This document shows, one piece after another, positions 11,380 through 22,544 of a stretch of 64,000 bases of DNA (within the stretch, counting starts at the first letter, position 1; each line of letters opens with the position of its first letter). The notes beneath the pieces are model-generated. The model had not been told where the DNA came from. It did not search any database and saw nothing but the letters and a program-made list of their open reading frames with translations. Made by a program: the position numbers and the translations under genes. The stretch is from Anoplopoma fimbria (lineage: Eukaryota; Chordata; Actinopteri; Perciformes; Anoplopomatidae): assembly GCF_027596085.1 (NCBI RefSeq), contig NC_072469.1:13165914-13229913 (forward strand), given 5' to 3'.

Positions 11380-11556
11380 ATTCTATTTATAGAGGGCTTT
11401 TCAGAGTACTCAAAGACGCTTTACAGACATTTAAAAACAGCATTTAAAAGCTACACACTAAAAACTTAAAACTTAAAACACACAGCATTAGTCAGACATT
11501 AAAAGCAGTTGTGAAGAGGTGAGTTCCATCACCTACATGTCCCTATCAGGGCCTAC
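10839..11556 (-). other. kcnh6: 718-bp intron splitting the ERG linker
   Basis: Donor gtaggc (11556-11551), acceptor cctag (10843-10839), phase 2. In human KCNH2 the matching region is, as I recall it, one exon (exon 4). An interspersed repeat with an AAT tract fills part of the intron, about 35 bp from the donor. Confidence 0.88.
11346..11520 (+). repeat. Interspersed repeat with (AAT)n head
   Basis: An AAT run (11350-11378) is followed by tctatttatagagggctttt, then ctcaaagacgctttacag. This wording is found in a very common fish interspersed repeat, likely the end of a non-LTR element. It lies inside the linker-splitting intron. The family name is uncertain. Confidence 0.6.
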
Positions 11557-11770
11557 CTGCTGCCAACGATTTGCTCCTGGTGGTTTAGCGGTAAAGAGGG
11601 AAGAGGCAGGAACTCCCCGAGGCCCAAGGACTCGTGACTGTGGTGGTCCGGGTGCAGTGGCATGGGTGTGGCGGTGGGAATGTGAGCCGCCTCCGTGTCG
11701 TCCAGAGACACTTTGCTGTTGGACAAGGAGCGCAGGAGGGGAAGACGCAGCTTGAAGCCTCTCGGACGAC
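11557..11770 (-). CDS. kcnh6: ERG potassium channel linker exon (214 bp)
   Basis: It begins GRPRGFKLRLPLLRSL, which aligns with hERG GRAKTFRLKLPALLAL directly after the PAS-containing exon. The rest is a histidine-, proline- and leucine-rich linker ending QEQIVGS. The acceptor is ctcctccag at 11771-11779 and the donor is gtaggc at 11556-11551. It enters in phase 1 and leaves in phase 2, and both joins preserve the frame. This part of the linker is poorly conserved in ERG channels, so the splice frame and the FKLRLP anchor carry the call. Confidence 0.92.
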
Positions 11771-12569
11771 CTGGAGGAGAGGAGGAGGAGATGGGAAGAG
11801 AGGACAGGTGAATTTCCAATAATATACTGTAGCAGGAAGGAGGGATGGAGTAGGGAGCTGCAAGCAAAGTGTGATCAAAGAGAGAAAGCAGTGGAGACAG
11901 GATATGGGAGGATGTTCTAGGTATTGGGGGTCATGCTAGGAGGGAGGGAGATATGAACTGGATCACATCTAATAGACCTTCAAAACCCAGCTTCAAAAAC
12001 AATCTACAGGAATTTGGGACAGTAACATTTATTGGATTTTGGTTTAAGCCAAGTTAAAAAAAAAAAAAGGAAAGGAAAGACTTGTTTTTGAATGTCCTAC
12101 TGTTCCCCAGTGTTTTCCCTCTGGAAAAACAAAGTGCAGGTTTATTTTGTCAAACCTGATCCAACACAAATGGTTGTCATTCTTCACTCAAGTCGGTTAT
12201 TGAAAAGGAAATTTAAATGCATGTTGGACAAGGATTACAGGTCACTGAACCAGTCAAAACTGTAATTTTCTAAAGTGGTGTGTCAATCCACAGGACTTAT
12301 TTTTATTTATTTATCCATCTGTACAGCCTGTGCACCTCTCTATGAATAGTTAATACCATTACTATTGCTTCATCAGTGATCATCAGTGTTCTGATGACTT
12401 TCTTCAAAAAAAGATAATTGTTTTAATACATTCAAAGTAAGCGCGGGACAACAGGAATAAACAAGAATGAAGAGAGACCTGAAGTCTAAGGCAAAAAGTG
12501 CGCAGACAGATGGGGACACAAAGTTGCTCCAACCTGACGTGATTATTGCAGAACAGAAAGAATATCTAC
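11771..12569 (-). other. kcnh6: 799-bp intron of the ERG gene
   Basis: Donor gtagat (12569-12564), acceptor cctccag (11777-11771), phase 1. A long CT-rich acceptor tract is present. Apart from a 12-base A run near 12057, nothing notable is seen. Confidence 0.9.
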
Positions 12570-12725
12570 CGGTGACGAGCCAGGCGGGCAGGCGGTGGTT
12601 GAGCTCCTGTTTGTGGTCTAGGAGTACTTCCTCTTTCATGCCCTCAAAGTTGAGGATGAACATGATCACCACGCCATCTTCGTTCTTCACCGGCACCACG
12701 TCCACCATGCACGGGAAGCACTGAC
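12570..12725 (-). CDS. kcnh6: ERG potassium channel exon, end of PAS domain (156 bp)
   Basis: It encodes [20 protein letters not shown] followed by FILNFE. These are the last strands of the PAS domain found in every ERG channel, where it packs on the cyclic-nucleotide-binding homology domain and slows deactivation. A short variable segment ending PAWLVTG follows, matching hERG TSWLAPG. The acceptor is cacgcag at 12726-12732 and the donor is gtagat at 12569. It completes a Gly codon, as exon 3 of human KCNH2 does at codon 103. Exons 1 and 2 (start codon and first half of PAS) were not found to the right. Confidence 0.96.
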
Positions 12726-14077
12726 CTGCGTGTAAAGAGAGAGAGGGATGGATAAAGCCGCGTCAGACTGCTTGTATTTGTTGGAAGCGTTTATGCAGAA
12801 CCTCTTAAGGTGCCAAAGGTGTATATGGTTTGTTAGAATCCAGGATTAAAATCTCAAACCCTGGGGAAGTCATTTGAGGCAACAGCAGCATCATTTCTTC
12901 TTTGCGCACACAAAGATCGGTTCCATCGTTTTACACAAAAATTCTACGTGTTGAATCTGTGTGCAGAAGCAGGGAGCAGATGAATGCATGCATGTCACGT
13001 CGTGAAGGTGAGCGAGTACGCGGTAATCACACAGGCCCAGTTATTTCACACACACTTTTTCCATTCTCTCCACTTAATCAACACACGCACTCTCTTCCAC
13101 ATGAGGCCGGGCACATTCACTAATCTGCCACATGAGTGCTAAAACAGCTAAGTAGGCGTGAAATTAGTCTACATGTGACAGTAAGTGGCTGGGAGTTTTT
13201 CTACCAGGTCTGTAGGCCTGGATACTTTGTTCTATACATAGCAGCAGGACTGGAAGTTAAATAAGATGCTATTCTGGTTTGGACACGAGTAATTCAAACC
13301 TTCAAAGCATCAAAATACACGTGTACACACAAACACACACTGAGGCACAAAAATGGTATTGTCATCTTAATTACAACATTTGATGGATATTATCTGGAAG
13401 CATACAGAAAACATCCAGAGAAATGTCAAATTTTGAAGTTTCAGGAGTTTGCAGGAGTTATAATACAACAGCAAATTAATACTTGGACCCTTACATGTAT
13501 AAACAAATAGTATAAAAGTATTAAAGTATACTGCAGCCATATTGTCATGTGACACATCATTTAAATCCAATTTAATCTGTCCTTCTAGACCATACAACTC
13601 CTTGTCTTCATCCTCCTTAATAACATTAACTGCATAAAAACCAAGCTACGGCGATATGCATCCAGTTTGCAATGTCAAAATAAAGGCTCAAACTGTGCAT
13701 CACCTACTTAGTTTGTCACTAAAATATGTTTTCCTTCACACATATACACCTTGTGATGTTAAACGGCTCCTCTGACTCGTCCCATCTCTTACCTGGACAG
13801 TGATTGTCAGCGGCCACCTCTACAAACGGCAGACACAGCACTTTTGGCAGCGTGGAGCGTTTATACATCCGACGGGGTATGTTGTGTTATGTGTTCTACT
13901 GCATGCCTGCCTCACTCACCCACCCGCCCATCATCTTCATCATCATCTCACATCATCACTGGAGAGTGGGCCAAAATCCGATTGGACGACGGCATAATCC
14001 CAACGTAGGAAAGGAAAAATGTGAAACACAGGGGCATACTAAAGGATTACACCATCTGGCCATATCTAGCAGAGAGA

Positions 14078-14079
<2 letters not shown>
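12726..14079. other. Intronic sequence without recognisable feature
   Basis: No exon or element recognised. Short ORFs in this stretch have no family features. Confidence 0.5.

Positions 14080-14173
<94 letters not shown>
14080..14173 (+). repeat. (TG)n microsatellite
   Basis: About 47 TG units, uninterrupted. Confidence 0.98.
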
Positions 14174-14174
<1 letters not shown>

Positions 14175-14408
14175 TGTGCCCATGCATGCTTATGTGCACA
14201 TGTAGGTAGAAGCATGGTCTCGTGTTCATTCATAAGCTCTTGGGTCATTCATGCCTGTTGACAGCTGTGACACTGCATTTGCAACCCTTTTAATCACTGA
14301 AGGTGTTGCTGCATGCCCAAAAACTTGCAGACTAGTGTCAGCATTTTTCCAATCTTTTTTTGGGGGGACTTAATGTTTGACCAGATTTTCTCTCAGATTG
14401 CTCATAAG

Positions 14409-14850
14409 TAAGGCTGTCACAAGATACTTATCATGATACATTCAATGTATCGCAGCTGTTATCAAGGTGATATTTAGCGATTCTTTTAGATGGCAGAGTG
14501 AGGGTGATGTTTCAGCAGGCCGTCAATGGCGGTATAAAAAAAACAGGCAATAAAAGGTGTTCTAAGAAAGTGTGAGTCACCGCAACAGCGAGAGGTCCTT
14601 GATCGTGCAGCCATAACGAGCCACCCAAATAATATTATGCAGTTTGCTGCATAGCGGAATGAGAAATGGACGGACACAGAGATACTCACTCACTCACACA
14701 TGCGAGCGATCACATCATTCTCCTGGCCGAGATGATAATAAAGTATTGACTAACTTCACCTTTGCATGTAAATTATAAGTAAAAAATCAATACAGTGTTC
14801 TTGAGAATTTATACAATGTCACAAAACATAATATCACGATATTTCCTCAC
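14409..14850 (+). repeat. Possible MITE-like element
   Basis: The left part reads taaggctgtcacaagatact and the right part aatatcacgatatttcc. This resembles fish hAT-type MITEs that start ggctgtcac and carry atcacgatat near the ends. The boundaries and any target duplication are not clear. Confidence 0.3.
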
Positions 14851-15703
14851 CTCTCCCCATAAGTTCATTGAATTTGATCCTGTTTAACATAATCTGCGTA
14901 AGCAGAGACACAAAAGTAAAATCATATAGATTTATGAGCAGGTTTGTGCTGCATGACAAGTCAAACCAATAGCAGAAAAAGCTAGTTTTACCAACTTTTT
15001 TAACGTAAACAGGTAAAGAAATTGAAACACAATACCTCATCACATGTTTTCAAACAGATTAAATTGGATTAATGGATTCCCTCACTGATTCTAATTACAG
15101 TCACACACACAGTAATCAGAGACAGATTTACAGCACTAGTCCTCCCTCTAGAGGGCATTTCATTTCCCCATATGTCCATGTGCATCACATCTCAGAACTG
15201 GTGTGATGGAAGACGCTGCTTTAGAAACACTTTGGTGTTTTATAAGCAGTCAGTCCCAGACACTGAACCAGTAACTCTTTATGTACTCAGCAGTCCCCCA
15301 GAACCATCCTGTGACCTGAGTATGTGGGTTTCTGTTAAAACACGGGACACACTGATGTGTATGCTGTGGATGTGATTTGTACAAAAACACACATATGTGC
15401 AAGCATACAGACACACACTCACACACACTATCATGCACTGCAACACAGGATTAAATGTCAACAAAAGAGGATTTAACTTTAAGTCGAATACATAAGACAA
15501 AGTATTTACTACCAGTTCTTTGAATTAATCTGGAACATTCACTCTGTTATGTTCTGCTTCTCTGATTGTGTGTTCATATGCAAGGGTGGATTTACTTTAA
15601 ATGCATGTACAATGATAATGCATGCACATATTCATGCATAAGTGCACTGTGTTCTACTGACCTGTAGGTCTTTGCAGACATACACATGAGTGGGTGTATC
15701 TGA

Positions 15704-15707
<4 letters not shown>
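14851..15707. other. Intronic sequence without recognisable feature
   Basis: Nothing recognisable besides short CA-rich patches. Confidence 0.5.

Positions 15708-15781
<74 letters not shown>
15708..15781 (+). repeat. (TG)n microsatellite
   Basis: About 37 TG units. Confidence 0.98.
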
Positions 15782-15782
<1 letters not shown>

Positions 15783-18490
15783 TGTCCTGAAATCAGCAGA
15801 GTGGTGGATAAAGACTACATATTGTTTTGACACATCAGAGCTGACCATCAAAACTGTCTATGCTTACTGTAAAAAAATTCCTCCGAGAGCATCTGAAAAT
15901 GCATTGAGCTCTGAGGTTAACAGGGCAAATCACATTCCATTTAAACGCTCCGCCTGGATGTGTTCCAATTCAGCGTGTACCATCTGATAATCTGACTCAG
16001 CACTGCTGATTTATGAAGCTCAGGGAGATTATCACAATGCACTAAAACACATCCAAAAAAAGCAGAGTGAAAACCGCTCATGGCGGACCGGGGAAGGTCC
16101 AGTGATCATACGACACAGTGGGATCAACTAAGGGGAGAAAAACACACTAGCAAACTTAAAATGTAAAGGACTACTCACATTACTGTATAGGAAACAATCA
16201 TGCATTTTAGATAGCTCTGTGCGGTGTGGATGCTAATGCTTAACGTTAGCTATTGAGAAAGTGAAACCGTGTACCAGTTGTCAGGCTTTGTTATTTGGGG
16301 GACTGAAAGATTTGAAACAAAAATCCGACAAAAATACCTCTCTGCGATCTGTCATTTCAAATGTTGAATGATAAAATAATATTATTAAATATATTATATA
16401 AATGATATACTAAAGTATCTACTGTGTGTGGTCCATCAAGAAGGATTGCAGTTTTTTAGATGGTATCACAAAGAACAACTAGGGCCAGTTATGCTGCTCA
16501 AACAATCCTCAAAAGTATGTGTGGATTTACAAAAATGACTAAATTACGGCCCCTTACAAGGGTAAGGCTTTAAACCACTCAACCAGGTCACGTGGATTCA
16601 CTGAGGCTCTTCTTCTCTTTGTTAGATAAAATATACTTTATCGTCACCAAGGGGAAATTGTGCTTGGGCGATAGTGTTACACACAGCTGTGATCGACTTA
16701 AAACGTTCCACAGTACAGTGGCAAATGAACTACATAAGCGAGGATTAACCGGTTTTCCAATTGAGTCGTGTTATAGAGGTAGTGGAAATACAGTTTCACC
16801 GGGACTCAAGCGAGGAAGCAGGGAAGGACAAAAAGTTGGTGGGATGAGTGGATGAGGAAATGGAGGAGAGCAAAGCCAGAAAGCCTGAACAAAAAAGAAA
16901 GATCGGAAGGTGGAATGACTAGACAACTGAAGTAAGATATGGGAAAAGAGGAAAGAGACAAAAGGAGCGAAAGAGAAAGGTGTGTAGAAACAAGGAAAGG
17001 AGAAAAAGAAAAGATAAAGGAAAGCCAAACCAGATGAAAAGATAAGTGTAGTGGCCCCGTTGCCTATCAAAAAAGGCCACTACGACTGCTGATTGGTTTT
17101 ATTCTCTTACAACAAGTGAGGAAGGAGCAATAAAAAGAGGAACAGTAAGAAGGAAGAGAGGAGAGGATGAGGAGAAAGAGAAGTGAATTGGTTGTTTGGT
17201 TAGCAGTTCATTCTCGTGTGAGGGAAAGTGACTGAACCAGCAGACCTTGTTGGCTTCTTTCTAGTGTGGCGGGATGAGAGAGATTTGGCTGATCCCAAAT
17301 AACCATGATGTCAGACCACCAACAACTCTGACAGCTCCTCCAACAAGAGAACCCTCAAGAAGGTCAGGGAGGTTTAGCAGCTATATTCTCTTTTTTTAAC
17401 CAGAGAAAAATAAGGTACACCACTCTGTCCTTTAGTGTGCTGGATTAGAAATAAATACCATAATCTCTGCGTTAGAGCAAGTGGATTAAAGGAGAAAAAG
17501 ATTAGAGTTTGATCAACCGCCTCCTGCTTCTCTGCTGAGGAGAAGGGATCAGTGGGCTGTGCTTGGAGAGTCAGAGATAATAAAAAAAACTTGCTGCAAA
17601 CATGAACATAACAATATAGTATATGAATCTTACATAGTGGAGACAAAATGATGTTGCTTTACATTATTTATGCTCTTTTTAAAATAGGACTCCTAATAAA
17701 AGGTGTTTCTTGGAGTACTTGTCTCTTAAGCAAACTATTATTTTTGTCATTTTTGTTCAACCGCAGCATAGAGGAACAACATTGCCCCTTCCAGGAAATT
17801 CCAGGAAGTCAGACGTGTCACTGTCCCTCATCATATCTTGACTTCCCAGATACTTTTACTGAATGCTGATGGAAGCTACAAGTTCAGCATGAGCAACAAA
17901 ATACTGGATTAATACCATCTGGAGCATGACTTCCATGTTCAGATGCATCCACTCCCCCTGGTGGTCGACAGTGGTATCTACACATTTAAAAACACAGGTC
18001 CACTCTACATGAGAATTATTAATGTTCCCTGGGCTGATTTAATTATATGTTTTCAGGATTAGCTTTGCTTGTGCTGTTTGTTTCAAATAGAAATTACAAA
18101 AAGTGACTGAGCAAAAAATATCCAAAACCAGCCAACAACAGATTAAAAAGCAGGTAACTTCTCAGTGAGCATCACCAACTCACTGAAAAAGAGAACGAGG
18201 CCGCTTCGCAGAGGACAACAATATTTCCAGATCTTATTAGTTTCAAACTGTTGTCAAAGAGAGTGTCACTTACGTAACTCACAGCTGTTGCTCCTTGCAA
18301 ACAGTGTGGATGGATTTATTTATTCTGCGTGAGTGCTGGTATCGGTATTTCTATCAGGACACGGATATGATGTCTGGAAATCCTATGCTTGTGGTAACTG
18401 TCCACTACAGACAAAAGAGAGGGGACAGCCAGAGAGACGCAAGAGGACGAGGATGTGAGCTGTGTTTCTTCTCAGCCGCTCTGCTCTGTA

Positions 18491-18491
<1 letters not shown>
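15782..18491. other. Intronic sequence; purine-rich tract 16785-17200
   Basis: No exon recognised. The plus strand is strongly GA-rich between about 16785 and 17200 (gaaagg, gagaaag and similar runs), a long but imperfect polypurine tract. The rest is unremarkable. Confidence 0.5.
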
Positions 18492-18589
<98 letters not shown>

Positions 18590-18590
18590 G
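18492..18590 (+). repeat. (CA)n microsatellite with gtgacaga tail
   Basis: Pure CA to 18575, an atata interruption, then more CA. Immediately after it gtgacagagt is repeated three times (18590-18612). Confidence 0.96.
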
Positions 18591-18612
18591 TGACAGAGTG
18601 ACAGAGTGACAG

Positions 18613-19207
18613 AGGGGAATGGAAGAGGCGGAGCGTCTCATTCACAGACACACTCTGCTCCGCTGCATCACTCTTTGGCAGAAAAAGGAATAAATTAGAT
18701 AAAAGAGGAAAACGAACAGATCTTCATATCCGCGGATCCACTGGGACGGCTTTATATTCTACAAGCCGGGTGGCTGCGGGCCAACTGGCAAAGCTTGTTA
18801 TGTTGCTAGCCACGTTCAGAGCCAGAGAAAGCCCTGCTTAAATCCAAAACACTCAGGCCGAGCTGACAGACGCAATTGGTAATTGCTTGAAAGTGTCATT
18901 CATCAAAAGGATAATATAACGTGGGTTAAAGGTGTGAGTCTTCACCGGCCTCAAGACTGGATTACCTGTCAACGGTTTAAAGAGAACAACGATTCTCGAT
19001 GCATCTCAATGTACTACATCCTTACTTCTCTACATTACTGCACAAGGCTACTTTTTCATCAGTAAATACAAGCAGTGAGATAAATGGGAACTTTTTAAAT
19101 TTTTTTCAAAAATGTAGACTTTTAAATAAGATGTCAAAATGGCACACATGAAAACATTATCCGGATATACGTTTAAAAAACAGAAATCAGAGTCGGCCAA
19201 TAAAACG
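18613..19207. other. Intronic sequence without recognisable feature
   Basis: No recognisable coding or repeat structure up to the DIRS boundary. Confidence 0.5.
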
Positions 19208-19246
19208 ATAGTTACGAATGTAACTACGGTTCTATGAATTCTGGAT

Positions 19247-19401
19247 GACCGCCAGATGGCGGTGCTTTAGCACTGGATATCTCCATCTCGCATATGCGCA
19301 GGTCGAGTAATTATACCAACAAAGTCACCTGTGACCATGCGATGACGTAGGGCGCACGCCCCAGTATAAAACCCTCACGTCATCACGCAATCTGTTCCTT
19401 C
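19247..19401 (+). repeat. Left inverted terminal repeat of DIRS element
   Basis: 155 bp that match the reverse complement of 22371-22525, with one difference noticed (gatgacgtaggg here, gataacgtaggg there). It carries the near-palindrome CCGCCAGATGGCGG at 19249-19262 and a TATAAAA at about 19366. Confidence 0.93.
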
Positions 19402-19436
19402 GGAATCTTCTCGCCCAGATTCCGAGTGACAGACAA

Positions 19437-19541
19437 GATCTGGCGGTCATCCAGAATTCATAGAACCGTAGTTACATTCGTAACTATTGTTCTATTTCAA
19501 TCTTCCTGACCGCCAGATGGCGGTGCTTTAGCACTGGATGA
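19437..19541 (+). repeat. DIRS internal complementary region
   Basis: The first part (19441-19481) is the exact reverse complement of the left end (19215-19255). It runs straight into the reverse complement of the right end (19488-19541 matching 22491-22544, with one mismatch noticed near 19498). The segment therefore copies the junction of the two joined termini. This is the template expected for making the circular DIRS intermediate. Confidence 0.92.
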
Positions 19542-19577
19542 CTTATACCCACAAGGTCTCAAGGAATGCTTACCGCA

Positions 19578-20490
19578 TTAAGGAAGGGAAGCCGTTGACA
19601 GGACTGCCGCTGTCATGGCATGAGGAGCAGCCACATTGACACGGTAATAGCGAGCAAAGGTACATGAAGACTCCCAGGTTGCAGCCGCACAGATCTCTTG
19701 CAGAGAGACCCCCTTCAAGGCTGCCCAGGATGTGGACACACTCCGAGTAAGAGTGACACTTCACATTACTAGGGGCAGGTAGACCCTGTGACCTATAAGC
19801 GTGGAGAATCACATCCACGATCCAATTAGAGAGCCTTTGTTTTGACAGGGGGTCAAAGTGTGCCCGCACTGGGCACAGTAGCTCTGACAGTTCCTCTGCC
19901 CCGTCAGATGAAGCCGGTGGACTGAATGCAGCCAAGTTGATGGCTTGGTTTACCTGTGAGGGAGGCCCCCTCTTTGGCAGGAAAGATGGATTTGGTAGGA
20001 GAGTAACCCCTGAACCTTCCGGGTACCAACGCATGCACATCTGGCTCACTGATAGTGCGTGGAGTTCACCCACTCTCTTTGCTGATGTGACAGCCAGCAG
20101 AAATGCTGTCTTCGCAGACAACCATTTTAATTCTGTCTGACCTAATGGTTCAAATGGGGGCAGACATAAAGACTTTAATACCAGTTTCAAGTCCCATGAT
20201 GGCACTACAGAAACTCTTGATGGTCTAAGCCTCTGTGCACCCTTTAAAAACTGACTAACCAGATAGTGGGACCCTACTGTCTGGTTGTCTACTCTAGTGT
20301 GCCCTGCTGAAATTGCGGCAGCATATACCTTCAATGTTGATGCACATCTACCATCATCCAACAATGACTGAAGGAAACGCAGGATGATGGCCACCGAGCA
20401 GCTCGCCGGTACCTCACCATGAGTCATGCACCATTGGGAAAAAAGCTTCCACCAGTTAGCGTAGAGGAACCTAGTGGAGGGAGCCCTCGA
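19578..20490 (-). pseudogene. Tyrosine recombinase domain of DIRS element
   Basis: It encodes the integrase-like tyrosine recombinase that inserts the circular DNA copy. The first catalytic arginine lies in LLAVTSAKRVGELHALSVS. The HxxR box (HSTRS) and the likely catalytic tyrosine in FARYY are present, but only after a one-base slip near 19757 (cactcttactcgg). In the unshifted frame these residues are lost and the ORF runs on to 19570. Length and order match the family. The frameshift makes it inactive unless the slip is corrected. Confidence 0.88.
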
Positions 20491-21170
20491 ACTTAGCACC
20501 GTATGGATCACTGACTGGTCACAGGATGCCAGGAGTGAGTCCTGGCTTCCAATGGCCAAACGCATAGCTGAAGGCGATCTGGATTCGGATGCCATATTCG
20601 TCCCTCCAGCTGAGAGAGAACGTCTGGTCTCTTTGGGAGGAGCCATGGATCCCCCCTGAGAAGTTTCATTAGGACTGGAAACCATGGCCTCCCCGGCCAG
20701 TTTGGGGCGACTAGCAGTAGTTTGGGGCCCCCCTGCCGGATTCTGTCCAGCGTCACCCGAATTAGTGGAATTGGAGGGAAGGCATACAGAGGGCGGGCTG
20801 GCCAAGCGTGAGCTAAGGCATCCTGCCCTAGAGGACTGGTTCTCTCCATTAGGGAGAACCAGAGGGGGCAATGCGTTGATGTCTCTGAGGCAAAGACGTC
20901 CACCTCCGCTCTCCCATACTGGCCTCCAAACCATTCCAACCACATCTGGATGGAGCCTCCAGTCTCCCTGTGGCGGCCCTTGGCAGGACAGCACATCCGC
21001 TGCAATGTTCTGCGCCCCTGGGAGATGAATGGCTTTGAGGCTCAGAAAGTGGGGAAATGCCCATGTAAGGAGCTGTTGTGACACTCTCAGATATTGCCTG
21101 GACCTGGTGCCACCCTGATGATTGATATGGTACACCACTTGGAATCCAAGTGCAGCCCGTTGACCCAGAT
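20491..21170 (-). pseudogene. RNase H and linker region of DIRS element
   Basis: The frame holds VVYHINHQGGTRSRQYLRVS and HLPGAQNIAADVLS, the RNase H C-terminal part. It then shifts near 20990 to another frame that continues with EVDVFASETSTHCPLWFSL and DALAHAWPARPLYAFPP. Near 20500 it shifts back into the recombinase frame. At least two frameshifts therefore break it. The order of motifs is that of fish DIRS polyproteins. Confidence 0.85.
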
Positions 21171-21890
21171 TTGAAGGGGTCGTAAAAAAAGAAGACCCAG
21201 AGGGACGACCATGGTTGCTGCTGTCAGCATGCCCAGCAGGCTGAGAAAGAGGCCGTACTTCAAAACCCTGCCCCTCTGGAAGCAACCTATAAGTTGCTGA
21301 ATAGCCTTCATTTTCTTCTGCGAAAGGACGGCTTTCATCGACTGTGAGTCGAGTGTAATACCCAGGTAATCTACCCTCTGACTGGGTGCAAGACTGCTCT
21401 TTGAGTAGTTCACTGTAAGGCCCAGTTGGCTCACATGACCAAGTAGCATCTCTGCATCTCTGACTGCCTGCTGTGCAGTTGGAGAGACGAGTAGCCAATC
21501 GTCCAGGTATGGTAAAATTGTCAAACCTCTGGCTTGCATGGGAGAAAGGGCGGCTGCCACGAACCTTGTAAATACGCGAGGGGCCAGTGAGAGACCGAAT
21601 GGCATCACTTTGAACTGGTAAACCTGTCCTTGGAAGGCAAACCTCAGGAACTGCCTGTGGTGAGGTGCAATAGGCACGTCTATCTCTGCAAGTCTAGCCA
21701 TTCTCACTGACAGTGGCATAAAACTACAGTTCAAACAAGGGTCGTCGGATACGCCCGCCCTGAGGTGTTCGATACCCAGACAGGCCGGGCACTGATCATG
21801 GCCATCCTCGGTGTGGAGGGGGACCAAACAATTGTTACAGACATGCGAGTTCAACATGTCTAGGTGAGTAACGCAAAAACACAAATTCAC
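21087..21890 (-). pseudogene. gag-reverse transcriptase fusion remnant of DIRS element
   Basis: The frame begins with a Cys-rich gag N-terminus with two CxxC pairs (CNNC and CPAC). After RMARLAE it jumps in frame to the middle of reverse transcriptase: RFAFQGQVYQFKVMPFGLSL, then the catalytic YLDD in ILPYLDDWLLV and VDYLGITLD. The rest of gag and the first RT motifs are deleted. After LQIWVNGLHLDS another deletion shifts the frame and it stops. The RT cannot be active. Confidence 0.9.
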
Positions 21891-22370
21891 GAATGTATAC
21901 GATTCAAGACAGCCACTGAGAAAGCACAGTGCCGCTGTCCTGTAAACAAAATAGGCTAAACTACCGCGGCCGCGCCGGATAGTTCCTCAAACGTTTCAAA
22001 ACAGAAGCTATGATATTGCAGCTTTACATTAAATGACTGCTTATCTTAACAGTGTGGCCAGGTTACATCAATAACCTACCAACTAACGATGTACTCACCG
22101 CCGTAGCTGTGTCTCTCTGAGAGCAGAGAGCTAACAGCAAAGCGGAGGCAAAATACACCCGTTTAATTTGGCAATGAGCTTGGCGAGCCGCCGGCTACTT
22201 ACCTGTCTAGCAGGCGCTCAGTACGAACCGTAATGACGGGATCACCGCTGTCCGTCCGGAAAAAAGCTTGAAGTTCTTCGCCTCTGGTGGACGAATAAAC
22301 GAAGCACCAACCCTCGGGTTACAAAGCTACAAGTTGACCTGCTTTTAGTTTCTTCAACCGCGAGAAGATA

Positions 22371-22525
22371 GAAGGAACAGATTGCGTGATGACGTGAGGG
22401 TTTTATACTGGGGCGTGCGCCCTACGTTATCGCATGGTCACAGGTGACTTTGTTGGTATAATTACTCGACCTGCGCATATGCGAGATGGAGATATCCAGT
22501 GCTAAAGCACCGCCATCTGGCGGTC
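22371..22525 (-). repeat. Right inverted terminal repeat of DIRS element
   Basis: Reverse complement of 19247-19401 over 155 bp with one difference noticed. The CCGCCAGATGGCGG motif is on the minus strand at 22510-22523. Confidence 0.93.
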
Positions 22526-22544
22526 AGGAAGAATGAAATAGAAC

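Larger units (their letters stand above)
19208..22544 (-). mobile_element. DIRS-type tyrosine-recombinase retrotransposon, deleted copy
   Basis: The full DIRS architecture is visible: inverted terminal repeats, an internal complementary region next to the left repeat, and minus-strand remains of gag, reverse transcriptase, RNase H and tyrosine recombinase. The copy is about 3.3 kb, shorter than a complete element. Most of gag and the first half of reverse transcriptase are deleted, and further deletion and frameshifts follow. No target duplication is seen, as expected for recombinase-mediated insertion. The ends were set by matching the termini to the internal region. It lies in the same orientation as the host gene. 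Confidence 0.93.

Noticed and set aside
20474..21028. Plus-strand ORFs within the DIRS element
   Set aside because: Antisense shadows of the RNase H and recombinase regions.
21087..22544. Possibility that the element is an LTR retrovirus-like copy
   Set aside because: No LTRs, primer-binding site, protease or DDE integrase are seen. Inverted repeats, an internal complementary region and a tyrosine recombinase identify DIRS.
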